The position numbers were made by a program, and so were the translations under genes. Below are positions 7,000 to 13,677 of a stretch of 16,575 bases of DNA, one piece after another; the stretch's first letter is position 1; each line of letters starts with the position of its first letter. Under the pieces are notes generated by a model, which was given only the letters and a program-made list of their open reading frames with translations, made no database searches and was not told where the DNA came from. Location of the stretch: positions 1 through 16,575 of the forward strand of contig JASBUE010000279.1 of the NCBI GenBank assembly GCA_030148045.1, written 5' to 3'. The stretch is from Candidatus Tenderia sp. (GTDB lineage Bacteria; Pseudomonadota; Gammaproteobacteria; Tenderiales; Tenderiaceae).

Positions 7000-8701
7000 A
7001 GACGCGTCCTTTAAAGGGTTCCATGCCGATGCGGTAGAAGGTGTCGACGAAACGCTCCCCTGCGATGCGGTTTTCGATATAGACGCGGGCGATCTGTTCC
7101 ACGGTGTCGGCCACTTTGTCCTTGGCGATGGCGCGGCCCAGGCGTTCGCCCAGCTGTGCCTCGTTCTCCGAGAAACCGCCCAGGGTGAACTGGTACCACT
7201 CCTCGCCTTTCTTATCGACCCCCAGTATGCCGATGTGGCCGATGGAATGATGTCCGCAGCCGTTCATGCAGCCGGACATTTTCAGGTCGATCTCGCCCAG
7301 ATCGTAGAGATAGTCGAGCTGCTCGAAACGTTGCTGGATCTCGCCGGCGATATCGATGGAGCTGGCGTTGGCAAGGGCACAGAAATCCAGTCACGGGCAG
7401 CAGATCATGTCGTTGATAGTGCCGATGGAGGGTGTGGCCAGATCGACCTGATCCAGTGCCTGCCACAAGGCGAACAGATCGCCCTGTTTGACGTCGGTCA
7501 GCACCAGGTTCTGGTCATGGGTGCTGCGCAGCAGGCCGAAACTGTATTCATCCGCCAGTGCTGCGACCGTCTCCATCTGTTCGGCGGTGATATCGCCGGG
7601 GGCGATATTGGGCGACTTGAGCGAGATGTATACCACTCGATAGCCGTCCACCTTGTGGGCCGTGGTATTGTGATTGAACCAGCGGCCGAAGGCCGGGTCG
7701 TCGGCCAGGTGTTGCTCCAGGCTGTCGTCCTGCGCCGCGCGCGGGTCGTAGTCCAGCGGGCCGAAGAAGGCTTTGATGCGATCGATCTCAGTCTGTTCCA
7801 GCACCAGATTATCCTTGATCCTGGTCCACTCCCGTTCCACCAGCTCGCTGAAGGCCTTGGCCCCCATGCTGCCGACCAGGATCTTGATGCGGGCCTTGTA
7901 CTTGTTGTCGCGGCGGCCCTTCAGATTGTAGACCCTCAGGATGGCCTCAAGGTAGGAGAGCAGATGGCGTTTTTCCAGGAACGGGCGAATGGTCTGGGCT
8001 ACCATCGGGGTACGGCCCAGGCCGCCGCCGACGCTGACCTTGAAGCCGATTTCGCCGGCCTCATTTTTGACCAGGCGCAGGCCGATGTCATGCACCAGGG
8101 TGACGGCACGGTCCCGGCTTGCGCCGGAGACGGCGATCTTGAACTTGCGCGGCAGATAGGCGAATTCGGGATGCAGGGTCGACCACTGGCGGATAATTTC
8201 GCAATAGGGGCGCGGATCCTCCAGTTCATCGGCGGCCACCCCGGCGAGCGGATCGGTGGTGGTGTTGCGAATACAGTTGCCGCTGGTCTGGATGGCGTGC
8301 ATCTGTACCGCGGCCAGATCGGCCAGTACATCCGGCACCTGTTCCAGCTTGAGCCAGTTGAACTGGATGTTCTGGCGCGTGGTGAAATGGCCGTAGCCCC
8401 TATCGTAAGTGCGGGCGATATGGGCCAGTATGCGCATCTGGTCCGATGAGAGCAAGCCGTAAGGGACGGCGATACGCAGCATGGGGGCATGGCGCTGGAT
8501 ATAGAGCCCGTTCATCAGGCGCAGGGCGAGGAACACCTCCTCCGACAACTCGCCCGCCAGAAAGCGGCGGGTCTGATCCCGAAACTGGGCGACGCGTTCA
8601 TCCACCAGATGTTGGTCGTATTGGTCGTAGATAAACATACCGGGGCGCTGGATGTTTTCACCCTGGAGAGGTGACACCATGGATGACTGGGTTGTGCTCA
8701 T
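6983..8701 (-). pseudogene. cysI: Siroheme nitrite/sulfite reductase (CysI-type), interrupted by an in-frame TGA
   Basis: This family reduces sulfite to sulfide (or nitrite to ammonia) with siroheme coupled to a 4Fe-4S cluster. Reading through one TGA, the gene has 572 codons, normal for the Pseudomonas-type enzyme. Seen: the ferredoxin-like half-domains, HFTTRQNIQFNW near residue 107, TSGNCIRNTTTDPLAG, LPRKFKIAVSG, and four cluster cysteines at positions 435, 441, 478 and 482 (matching E. coli 434, 440, 479 and 483). Codon 437, expected Gly in CPGLDFC, is TGA at 7391-7393. The frame is unbroken on both sides and both halves are well conserved. As it stands, translation gives a 436-residue N-terminal part lacking three of the four cluster ligands. 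Start ATG at 8701 has GGAAGG (8707-8712). Either a recent nonsense mutation, a sequence error or readthrough. Confidence 0.93.
7391..7393 (-). other. In-frame TGA at codon 437 of the siroheme reductase
   Basis: On the minus strand the local codons are TGC TGC CCG TGA CTG GAT TTC TGT, read Cys-Cys-Pro-stop-Leu-Asp-Phe-Cys. Family members have Gly at the stop position, so GGA to TGA is a one-base change. Downstream the same frame stays open to the natural TAA at 6983-6985. Confidence 0.95.
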
Positions 8702-8755
8702 AAATACCTTCCGTCTCGCCTGTTGGCCGGGATTACGAAATGGGAAAGATAACGG

Positions 8756-8817
8756 TTTTTTTATATAATATAAATAAATTATTTTTTATATTTTATATCA
8801 TATTTTTATATAAAGAA
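8756..8817. promoter_or_regulatory. AT-rich palindromic block upstream of cysI
   Basis: About 60 bases are almost entirely A and T inside a GC-rich region. Contained are the inverted repeats TTTATAT-A-ATATAAA (8760-8774) and TTTATATAAA (8805-8814), and related TTTATAT words between them. It separates tRNA-Arg from the reductase start and probably holds the reductase promoter and regulator sites. Many possible -10 hexamers exist, so I cannot choose one. Confidence 0.45.
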
Positions 8818-8894
8818 TGGCGCCCCGAGCAGGACTCTAACCTGCGACCTACCCCTTAGGAGGGGGTTGCTCTATACAACTGAGCTACCGGGGC
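8818..8894 (-). tRNA. tRNA-Arg, anticodon CCU
   Basis: This is a complete 77-nt cloverleaf with encoded CCA. The acceptor stem is GCCCCGG with TCGGGGC, the D-stem is GCTC with GAGC, and the anticodon stem is ACCCC with GGGGT around loop CTCCTAA. The anticodon CCU is at 8858-8860, reading AGG codons. The variable loop is AGGTC and the T-stem is GCAGG with CCTGC. Two normally near-invariant bases differ: the D-loop has G18-U19 instead of G18-G19, and the T-loop is TTAGAGT, with A56 instead of C56. Bases 19 and 56 normally form a tertiary G-C pair, so the changes match as U-A. All stems are perfect apart from one G-U at 7-66, so the gene looks functional. A TATACT at 8913-8918 (minus) is a plausible -10. 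Confidence 0.95.
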
Positions 8895-8953
8895 GAACAG
8901 AGGTGAGACGGAAGTATATCAACAACGTAGTATAAGGGGTAAGCGCGGGGAGA

Positions 8954-9664
8954 TTAAGACGCTTCTTTTTGTCGCGAAGCGCGCTGCAGGGTCATGATGG
9001 CACGTTGCAGTTTCCTCTCTATCTGCTTTTCCACGGCGAGAAAGAGGAACTGTCCGCCCAGAAACGCGGATTTATAGGTGTCATTTTCGTGCTTGATGGA
9101 GCGAATGACGAAGTTGCTGTTGATCTTTTCTGTTCTGTCAGGCGGGATCAGGAATGAACAGCTCAGTTTCATTCCGGTTTCCAGGTGGTAGGGAAGATCC
9201 TGTCTGAAGCGTGCCCGCAGGCCGCCGATGGAGAGGTTCTCAATCTCGCCTTTATATTTCTTGCCACTCTTGTCGGTAAAGGTGACGGTCAGTGGGTTGG
9301 CGGCGCTGAGTTTGATCCTGACCGCCTGGCGGCGTTGATGATAGTCCACTTCTTTGGGGATCGGCAGCTTATAAAAGGGAATGTCATTATCCATGCCAAA
9401 TTCGTGTACCGTGGACGCGAGGCGCATGAAGACACCGTCCAGGTGACCTACGATGTGGAAGGTGGGGTTCTGCCTGAGCAATGCGTCGCCGATTTCGGGT
9501 TTGAGTTCGTCGATGACAAAAAAGTCACCCTCGCGATTGACCTCGATGACGGCGGAAGAGAAGGGGATGGGGTGATTATCGAGCTGGATGGTGAGTAGCG
9601 CGCGCCGCTCCAGCAGTTTTTGGAGCAGGACGCTGATTCTTGCTTTATCGTATAGTTTTTCCAT
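8954..9664 (-). CDS. YcgR/FlgZ-like flagellar brake protein (PilZ domain)
   Basis: YcgR-family proteins bind c-di-GMP through PilZ and act on the flagellar motor to slow swimming. The 236-residue product has an N-terminal YcgR domain (about 5-100, including IEVNREGDFFVIDELKPE) followed by a PilZ domain (about 108-225). Both c-di-GMP motifs are present: RxxxR in QRRQAVR (R112, R116) and NxSxxG in NLSIGGLR (N143, S145, G148). The C-terminus is a basic helix (ERKLQRAIMTLQRASRQKEA). It is the last gene of the flgM-flgN cluster, the same place as flgZ in Pseudomonas, so cotranscription with flagellar late genes is likely. No strong ribosome site precedes ATG 9664, and the 78-nt gap to flgN shows no clear promoter. 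Confidence 0.9.
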   Translation of the reverse strand: MEKLYDKARISVLLQKLLERRALLTIQLDNHPIPFSSAVIEVNREGDFFVIDELKPEIGDALLRQNPTFHIVGHLDGVFMRLASTVHEFGMDNDIPFYKLPIPKEVDYHQRRQAVRIKLSAANPLTVTFTDKSGKKYKGEIENLSIGGLRARFRQDLPYHLETGMKLSCSFLIPPDRTEKINSNFVIRSIKHENDTYKSAFLGGQFLFLAVEKQIERKLQRAIMTLQRASRQKEAS

Positions 9665-9742
9665 TGGTTCTGGGTCGCCCGCACGGCGCTCAATACCGGT
9701 TGATTATCCGATCCCCAACGATTACTCAGAACTGTTCCAAAA

Positions 9743-10249
9743 TCAAGCTTTGCTGATCTGCTTGCGGGTTTGTTCCGAGATGGGCTGTCCGGCGGCGCCA
9801 TAGGTGAGATTTCCGGCGGAAAACTGTCCACGCAGGATGGCCAGTGCGGTTTCTGTCGACTGCCGGTTGACGGCGATAATCTGGCCGTTGACCAGGTTTT
9901 GATCCTGGCAGGACTGCAGCGCGGTTCCGAGTTTCTGCCTGAGTTGGGTGAGGTGGTCTGCCGTTTCGGGCGGTGCAGAGACCACGATGTCATCCAGTGA
10001 CTGCTGCGATAGGCTTAGCCCGGCCGTGGTTAACAGTTCGCGCAGTTCATTGCCGAGCGATTCGATCGCGGCGCTTTTCTCTTCCTTGAGCCGGGTGATT
10101 CGCCGCACCTGCGCATGCTCGCGCTTGATGAGTGCGTCGTTTTCATCCGCAAGGATCTGCTTCAGTTCGGTAGCCGCCTGGAGCTGTTGGCGAAAGAGCG
10201 CTTCCAGTTGCCGAATCAGAGAGATCGAAGTCATGACTGGGTGTCCCAT
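9743..10249 (-). CDS. flgN: Flagellar export chaperone FlgN
   Basis: FlgN is a cytoplasmic chaperone for the hook-filament junction proteins FlgK and FlgL. The 168-residue product is a long, mostly helical coiled-coil protein (LIRQLEALFRQQLQAATELK, then RRITRLKEEKSAAIESLG). It has the family-typical C-terminal segment with LVNGQIIAVNRQSTETALAI, then LRG and LTYGAAGQPI. The start may be ATG 10249, which directly follows the flgM stop (TAAATG), or ATG 10234, five codons in and preceded by GGGA. I list the longer form. Position between flgM and the PilZ gene supports the assignment. Confidence 0.9.
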   Translation of the reverse strand: MGHPVMTSISLIRQLEALFRQQLQAATELKQILADENDALIKREHAQVRRITRLKEEKSAAIESLGNELRELLTTAGLSLSQQSLDDIVVSAPPETADHLTQLRQKLGTALQSCQDQNLVNGQIIAVNRQSTETALAILRGQFSAGNLTYGAAGQPISEQTRKQISKA

Positions 10250-10582
10250 TTAGTTTCGGCTTCTGACACTGTTCAATGCTGATTCGAAGTTCAGCATCTT
10301 GTCTGCCACCTGGCCGGGATCGGGTGAATAATTGCCTTTGGCGATAGCGGACTGTACCTGCTCAATCCTTTGAGTATCGGTGACAGGCGCTGACTTTATA
10401 TGGTTCTCAACCTGCTGAAGCTGGGCTGCTGCTTGGGTAAGAGTCACGGTATCTGTTTGCCTTGGTTGTTGTGATTGCTCCGGTTGTTGCCGCTCGGCCC
10501 GCTGTTCGGCGGCTTGGGTCTGTTGCGAGGATTGGCCCTCTTTAATAACGCTGGTGATCGAGCCTGTGTTGTCAACTTGCAT
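10250..10582 (-). CDS. flgM: Anti-sigma-28 factor FlgM
   Basis: FlgM holds sigma-28 (FliA) inactive until the hook is finished and FlgM is exported through the flagellar secretion apparatus. The product has 110 residues. The N-terminal half is disordered and Gln-rich (QSSQQTQAAEQRAERQQPEQ) and the C-terminal half carries the sigma-binding helices with RIEQVQSAIAKGNYSPDPGQ and VADKMLNFESAL. ATG 10582 has AGGAGAG at 10590-10596 with a 7-nt spacer. A clear sigma-28 promoter lies 36 nt upstream, so FlgM is made in a feedback loop with the sigma factor it inhibits. flgN follows without a gap. Confidence 0.95.
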   Translation of the reverse strand: MQVDNTGSITSVIKEGQSSQQTQAAEQRAERQQPEQSQQPRQTDTVTLTQAAAQLQQVENHIKSAPVTDTQRIEQVQSAIAKGNYSPDPGQVADKMLNFESALNSVRSRN

Positions 10583-10595
10583 GATGGAACTCTCC

Positions 10596-10611
10596 TAAGC
10601 ATAAATGCTTA
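10596..10611. repeat. Inverted repeat in the flgM leader
   Basis: TAAGCAT (10596-10602) and ATGCTTA (10605-10611) are perfect inverted arms with a 2-nt centre, touching the flgM Shine-Dalgarno on one side and the predicted start of transcription on the other. It could be an operator or a 5' mRNA stem-loop. Confidence 0.6.
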
Positions 10612-10617
10612 CATTTT

Positions 10618-10644
10618 GTATCGGACAAGGGGGTCGAAACTTGA
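10618..10644 (-). promoter_or_regulatory. Sigma-28 (FliA) promoter of flgM
   Basis: On the minus strand, TCAAGTTT (10644-10637) is followed by 11 nt and TCCGATAC (10625-10618). The FliA consensus is TAAAGTTT-N11-GCCGATAA; spacing is exact and 12 of 16 bases agree. Transcription would start near 10611. Confidence 0.85.
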
Positions 10645-10694
10645 ATGTCTGCGGCATCGAAAAGCACGCTTATATGCCGGTATTCAACCGCCAT

Positions 10695-11402
10695 TTACAT
10701 AGCCACCTTGACGGTTTCGGGACCGAGCACGGTGCCGGTGATCGTGCGTCGTGAGGACAGGTTCTCCACCTGGATCTGTTCGCCCTCGCCGGCATCCTCC
10801 AGTGCCTTGCCGGGCATGCGTACCGAGACACCGTTGGTTTCAGCCACGATGCTGATACGGCTGCCCTTGCGGATTACTTTCTGGATGTCCAGTTCCCGGG
10901 GGGAGATCACCGCCCCGCGGGGAAGGGAGCGCTTCGGTGCCCGCCCCAGCAGTCTCTTGCCGGTTTCGAAATAGCCGCTGGTCAGACGGCCGATTTCACG
11001 CTGCTCGAAGCTGATGTCCTCCGCGGTGACGGGGATGCCGCGGGCGAGCGGCCGCGTGGCCACAGCCACGGTGAGATAGGTCTTGATTCTCACCGGGACA
11101 TAGACGGTCCACGGTTTGGCGCCCTCACATCTGACGATCACCGTCATGCTGGTGTTATTGCGGTGTCGGCTGAGCGGTTCCGTGGACAACGGCTGGTCAC
11201 AGCGCTTCAGGCGCAATCTCGGGTCGAGATGGCCGGCCTCGATGGTACTGTTACCGGGAGAGACGATTCTCTGGGTGGCGAAGTCGTTGGCCGCTCGGCG
11301 GATATCGTCGAGCGGATGGAAGTCGGCCGCAATGACGGCGCCGCCGGGTAACAGGATGCCGCACAATATCAGTCTGAGCCTTGTTATCAGTGCTTTTCGC
11401 AT
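10695..11402 (-). CDS. flgA: Flagellar P-ring assembly chaperone FlgA
   Basis: FlgA is a periplasmic chaperone that helps FlgI polymerise into the P ring around the rod. The frame is open to 11597, but the product that makes sense starts at ATG 11402. This gives 235 residues with a signal peptide (MRKALITRLRLILCGILLPG, cleavage after AVIAA near residue 26). C68 and C92 fit the known disulfide of the N-terminal domain. An SAF-type domain covers about 112-175 (VAVATRPLARGIPVTAEDIS) and the C-terminal domain ends GTVLGPETVKVAM. No strong ribosome site is visible. A sigma-54 promoter lies about 40 nt upstream. The gene is divergent from cheV. Confidence 0.95.
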   Translation of the reverse strand: MRKALITRLRLILCGILLPGGAVIAADFHPLDDIRRAANDFATQRIVSPGNSTIEAGHLDPRLRLKRCDQPLSTEPLSRHRNNTSMTVIVRCEGAKPWTVYVPVRIKTYLTVAVATRPLARGIPVTAEDISFEQREIGRLTSGYFETGKRLLGRAPKRSLPRGAVISPRELDIQKVIRKGSRISIVAETNGVSVRMPGKALEDAGEGEQIQVENLSSRRTITGTVLGPETVKVAM

Positions 11403-11442
11403 GTCAAAGTTTTGGTGTCGATTTTTCTTGCCACAGAAAAAA

Positions 11443-11457
11443 GCAAAAACTGTGCCG
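11443..11457 (-). promoter_or_regulatory. Sigma-54 (RpoN) promoter of flgA
   Basis: The minus strand reads CGGCACAGTTTTTGC, with the invariant GG (11456-11455) and GC (11444-11443) separated by exactly 10 nt. It is close to the RpoN consensus TGGCAC-N5-TTGC. The start of transcription would be near 11431, giving a leader of about 29 nt. Confidence 0.85.
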
Positions 11458-11470
11458 TAATAAAAAGTGC

Positions 11471-11498
11471 TCAAGATCGCCACCATCAGGTCCGATAT
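11471..11498 (+). promoter_or_regulatory. Candidate sigma-28 promoter of cheV
   Basis: TCAAGATC (11471-11478), 12 nt, then TCCGATAT (11491-11498). The elements resemble the flgM promoter nearby (TCAAGTTT and TCCGATAC), but the spacer is one base longer than the FliA consensus and the -35 is weaker. It lies 48 nt upstream of the cheV ATG. Confidence 0.6.
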
Positions 11499-11546
11499 AA
11501 CAAAGCGATTGACTAAATAATTAATAAACAAGCGGTGAGTACAGCT

Positions 11547-12485
11547 ATGACGAGTGTAATGCACTCGGTCGACCAACGTACCCAGTTGGCAGGCCATAAC
11601 CGATTGGAATTATTGCTATTCCGGCTTTCAGGCCGACAGCGGTTCGGGATCAACGTGTTCAAGATTCAGGAGGTGGTGCACTGTCCGCCGCTGACCCAGA
11701 TCCCCCATTCGCATGCGGTGGTGCGCGGTGTTGCCACCATGCGCGGCAAAACCATTCCGGTCATTGACTTAGGGATGGCCATCGGCCGGTCGCCGGTGGA
11801 GGATATCTCCAACTGTTTCATGATCGTGGCGGAATACAACCGCTCCACCCAGGGTTTTCTGGTGGGTGGGGTCGAACGCATCGTCAACCTCAACTGGGAG
11901 GAGATTCTGCCGCCGCCCAAGGGCTCGGGTAAAGAGAGCTATCTGACCGCGGTGACCCGCTTCGAAAACGAGCTCATCGAGATCATCGATGTGGAGAAGG
12001 TGCTGGCGGAAGTCTGCCACCCACCTACTGAGGTTTCCCAGGAACTCGCCGGAAATATCGAGGATAAAATCCGCCAACAGCACGTGCTGGTGGTGGACGA
12101 TTCCAGCGTGGCGCGTAATCAGGTCAGGCGGACACTTGAACAGATTGGTGTTGGGTGTTCCCTGACCGACAACGGTCGCGGCGCTTTAAAGCTGTTGAGG
12201 GAGTGGGCCGACAACGATGATCCCAAGCTGGAGCATCTCGCAGCGGTGGTGTCGGATATTGAAATGCCTGAAATGGATGGCTATACACTTACAACGGAGA
12301 TTCGCAGGGACCCGCGGCTCGCCGAGCTGTATGTCATGCTGCATACCTCACTGAGCGGCACCTTCAACAACGCCATGGTGGTCAAGGTCGGTGCCAATCA
12401 CTTTATTCCCAAGTTCAAGCCGGATGAGCTGGCCCAGGCGGTGGTCGACAGAATCAAACAATTTGTCGAGGAGAAAGGGTATTGA
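11547..12485 (+). CDS. cheV: Chemotaxis coupling protein CheV (CheW-receiver fusion)
   Basis: CheV couples chemoreceptors to CheA through its CheW domain and tunes signalling through a phosphorylatable receiver domain. The 312-residue product has CheW at about 20-160 (ELLLFRLSGRQRFGINVFKI, then VVRGVATMRGKTIPVIDL) and a receiver at about 179-305. Receiver residues present are D184-D185 in VVDDSSVAR, phospho-acceptor D237 in SDIEMPEMDG, T267-S268, and K289 in IPKF. A GTG at 11535 could add four residues, but ATG 11547 has GGTGAG at 11534-11539 with good spacing and its N-terminus (MTSVMHSVDQRTQL) matches known CheV proteins. The gene is divergent from flgA and 94 nt before cheR, as in Pseudomonas. 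Confidence 0.95.
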   Translation: MTSVMHSVDQRTQLAGHNRLELLLFRLSGRQRFGINVFKIQEVVHCPPLTQIPHSHAVVRGVATMRGKTIPVIDLGMAIGRSPVEDISNCFMIVAEYNRSTQGFLVGGVERIVNLNWEEILPPPKGSGKESYLTAVTRFENELIEIIDVEKVLAEVCHPPTEVSQELAGNIEDKIRQQHVLVVDDSSVARNQVRRTLEQIGVGCSLTDNGRGALKLLREWADNDDPKLEHLAAVVSDIEMPEMDGYTLTTEIRRDPRLAELYVMLHTSLSGTFNNAMVVKVGANHFIPKFKPDELAQAVVDRIKQFVEEKGY

Positions 12486-12579
12486 TAGTTGTGTGCCACC
12501 GTCGTCGGGCGAGCATACAGAATGGAAAGAATTTGATCTAACTGATCTAAATGTTTAGCGGGACTCAGGGAAGGACGCA

Positions 12580-13455
12580 GTGAACCAATCAATCTCGGCG
12601 CGTGATTATGATACATTCCGCCGCTTTCTCGAAGAGGCATGCGGAATCGTGTTGGGCGAAAACAAGCAGTATCTCGTTGCCAGCCGTCTCAATCGCCTGT
12701 TGCGGGAGCTGGAAATCGAATCGGTCGGTGAACTGGTGCAGGGCCTCGGTAAACAGCCGCGCTCTGGACTGCGTGAACGCATCATAGACGCCATGACCAC
12801 AAACGAAACCTTCTGGTTTCGTGACAACCACCCCTACGCCCTGCTGAAAAATCTGATTTTGCCCGGGCTGGCCAAGCAACGTCCCGCCCAGGTCCGGATC
12901 TGGTCGGCCGCCTGCTCGTCCGGGCAGGAGCCCTATTCCATCAGTATGGTGGTGCAGGAATACTTGCAGAGCCGTCCCGGCAGCCTCTCGAACAATGTTC
13001 AAATTATTGGCACGGACATATCGCCCAGCATGCTCGAGTCGGCCAAGTCGGGCAAATACGATGCCTTGGCCCTGTCGCGCGGCCTGTCGCCCGAGCGCAA
13101 GCAGCGCTTCTTCGTCCCGCAGGGCAGCCTTTGGCAGGTCAAAGACGAAATCCGCAACCGGGTGCGTTTTGCCGAACTCAATTTGATGAACAACTACGCC
13201 TCGCTGGGCAAGTTTGATATCGTTTTCTGCCGCAATGTGCTGATCTATTTTTCATCCCAGCTCAAGCGCGATATCCTGCGTCGTATCGCCCAGGCCATGG
13301 TGCCGGGTGGCTACCTGTTTCTCGGTTCTACCGAAACCATTGCCAGCTACTCTGATGCCTTCGATACCGTGCGTCACGAAGGCGGAATCGTCTATCGACT
13401 CAAGGCCGATAGCAGCAGTCCCACGGTCCCCGGTTTTCCCAGCGCAACGTTGTAA
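12580..13455 (+). CDS. cheR: Chemoreceptor glutamate methyltransferase CheR
   Basis: CheR uses S-adenosylmethionine to methylate receptor glutamates for adaptation. The 291-residue product has the helical N-terminal domain (1-75), then TTNETFWFRD (73-82), the SAM site IWSAACSSGQEPYSI (107-121), GTDIS (144-148), NLMN (201-204) and CRNVLIYF (217-224). The start is GTG with GGGAAGGA at 12568-12575, about 5 nt before it; no better start is in frame. No C-terminal receptor-tether pentapeptide domain is evident. The gene may be transcribed with cheV and ends at the strong terminator at 13554-13592. Confidence 0.96.
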   Translation: MNQSISARDYDTFRRFLEEACGIVLGENKQYLVASRLNRLLRELEIESVGELVQGLGKQPRSGLRERIIDAMTTNETFWFRDNHPYALLKNLILPGLAKQRPAQVRIWSAACSSGQEPYSISMVVQEYLQSRPGSLSNNVQIIGTDISPSMLESAKSGKYDALALSRGLSPERKQRFFVPQGSLWQVKDEIRNRVRFAELNLMNNYASLGKFDIVFCRNVLIYFSSQLKRDILRRIAQAMVPGGYLFLGSTETIASYSDAFDTVRHEGGIVYRLKADSSSPTVPGFPSATL

Positions 13456-13553
13456 AGCCCTTTCCTGTTCCCGAGCACCTGCGGAACCATCCTCCCATGG
13501 GGCGGCGCCCTGGCGGCCTGCCCGGTTCGGTGTTGGCCATCATCATTGCCGCC

Positions 13554-13592
13554 CGGCGGCATGCGCTTGCCGTTCCAGCGCCGCCGTTTTTT
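13554..13592 (+). terminator. Rho-independent terminator after cheR
   Basis: CGGCGGC (13554-13560) pairs with GCCGCCG (13580-13586), with an inner GCT/AGC pairing (13565-13567 with 13577-13579). TTTTTT follows at 13587-13592. It isolates cheV-cheR from the flgB operon. The rest of the 222-nt gap between cheR and flgB contains the flgB promoter; nothing else is recognised. Confidence 0.9.
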
Positions 13593-13633
13593 CTTCAGTA
13601 TTCTAACTCGCTGATTTTTAAATTGTTAACAAC

Positions 13634-13651
13634 TTGGCATCGAGTTTGCAA
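13634..13651 (+). promoter_or_regulatory. Sigma-54 (RpoN) promoter of the flgB operon
   Basis: The sequence is CTTGGCATCGAGTTTGCAAT around the site. GG at 13636-13637 and GC at 13648-13649 are 10 nt apart, with TTGGCAT and TTTGCA closely matching the -24/-12 consensus. Transcription would start near 13661, 17 nt before the flgB ATG. Confidence 0.9.
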
Positions 13652-13677
13652 TCTGAAGCGCAAACAGGAGTACCACG

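Noticed and set aside
7391..7393. Selenocysteine insertion at the reductase TGA
   Set aside because: The TGA aligns with a glycine, not a cysteine, and I see no convincing SECIS-like hairpin just downstream. The four cluster cysteines are all ordinary Cys codons.
7391..7393. Alternative genetic code with TGA as Gly
   Set aside because: TGA is the natural stop of trmD, the DUF934 gene and flgN in this window, so TGA is a stop codon here.
6971..8449. A 492-residue open frame on the plus strand opposite the reductase
   Set aside because: It is a shadow of the conserved reductase on the other strand in GC-rich DNA; it has no recognisable domain and no ribosome site.
8818..8894. tRNA-Arg(CCU) as an integration site for an island
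   Set aside because: Arg tRNA genes are common targets, but there is no integrase beside it, no repeated tRNA 3' end, and both sides carry ordinary chromosomal genes.
11403..11597. Longer FlgA starting at 11597
   Set aside because: The extra 65 residues cover the promoter region, would bury the signal peptide, and overlap the divergent cheV start.
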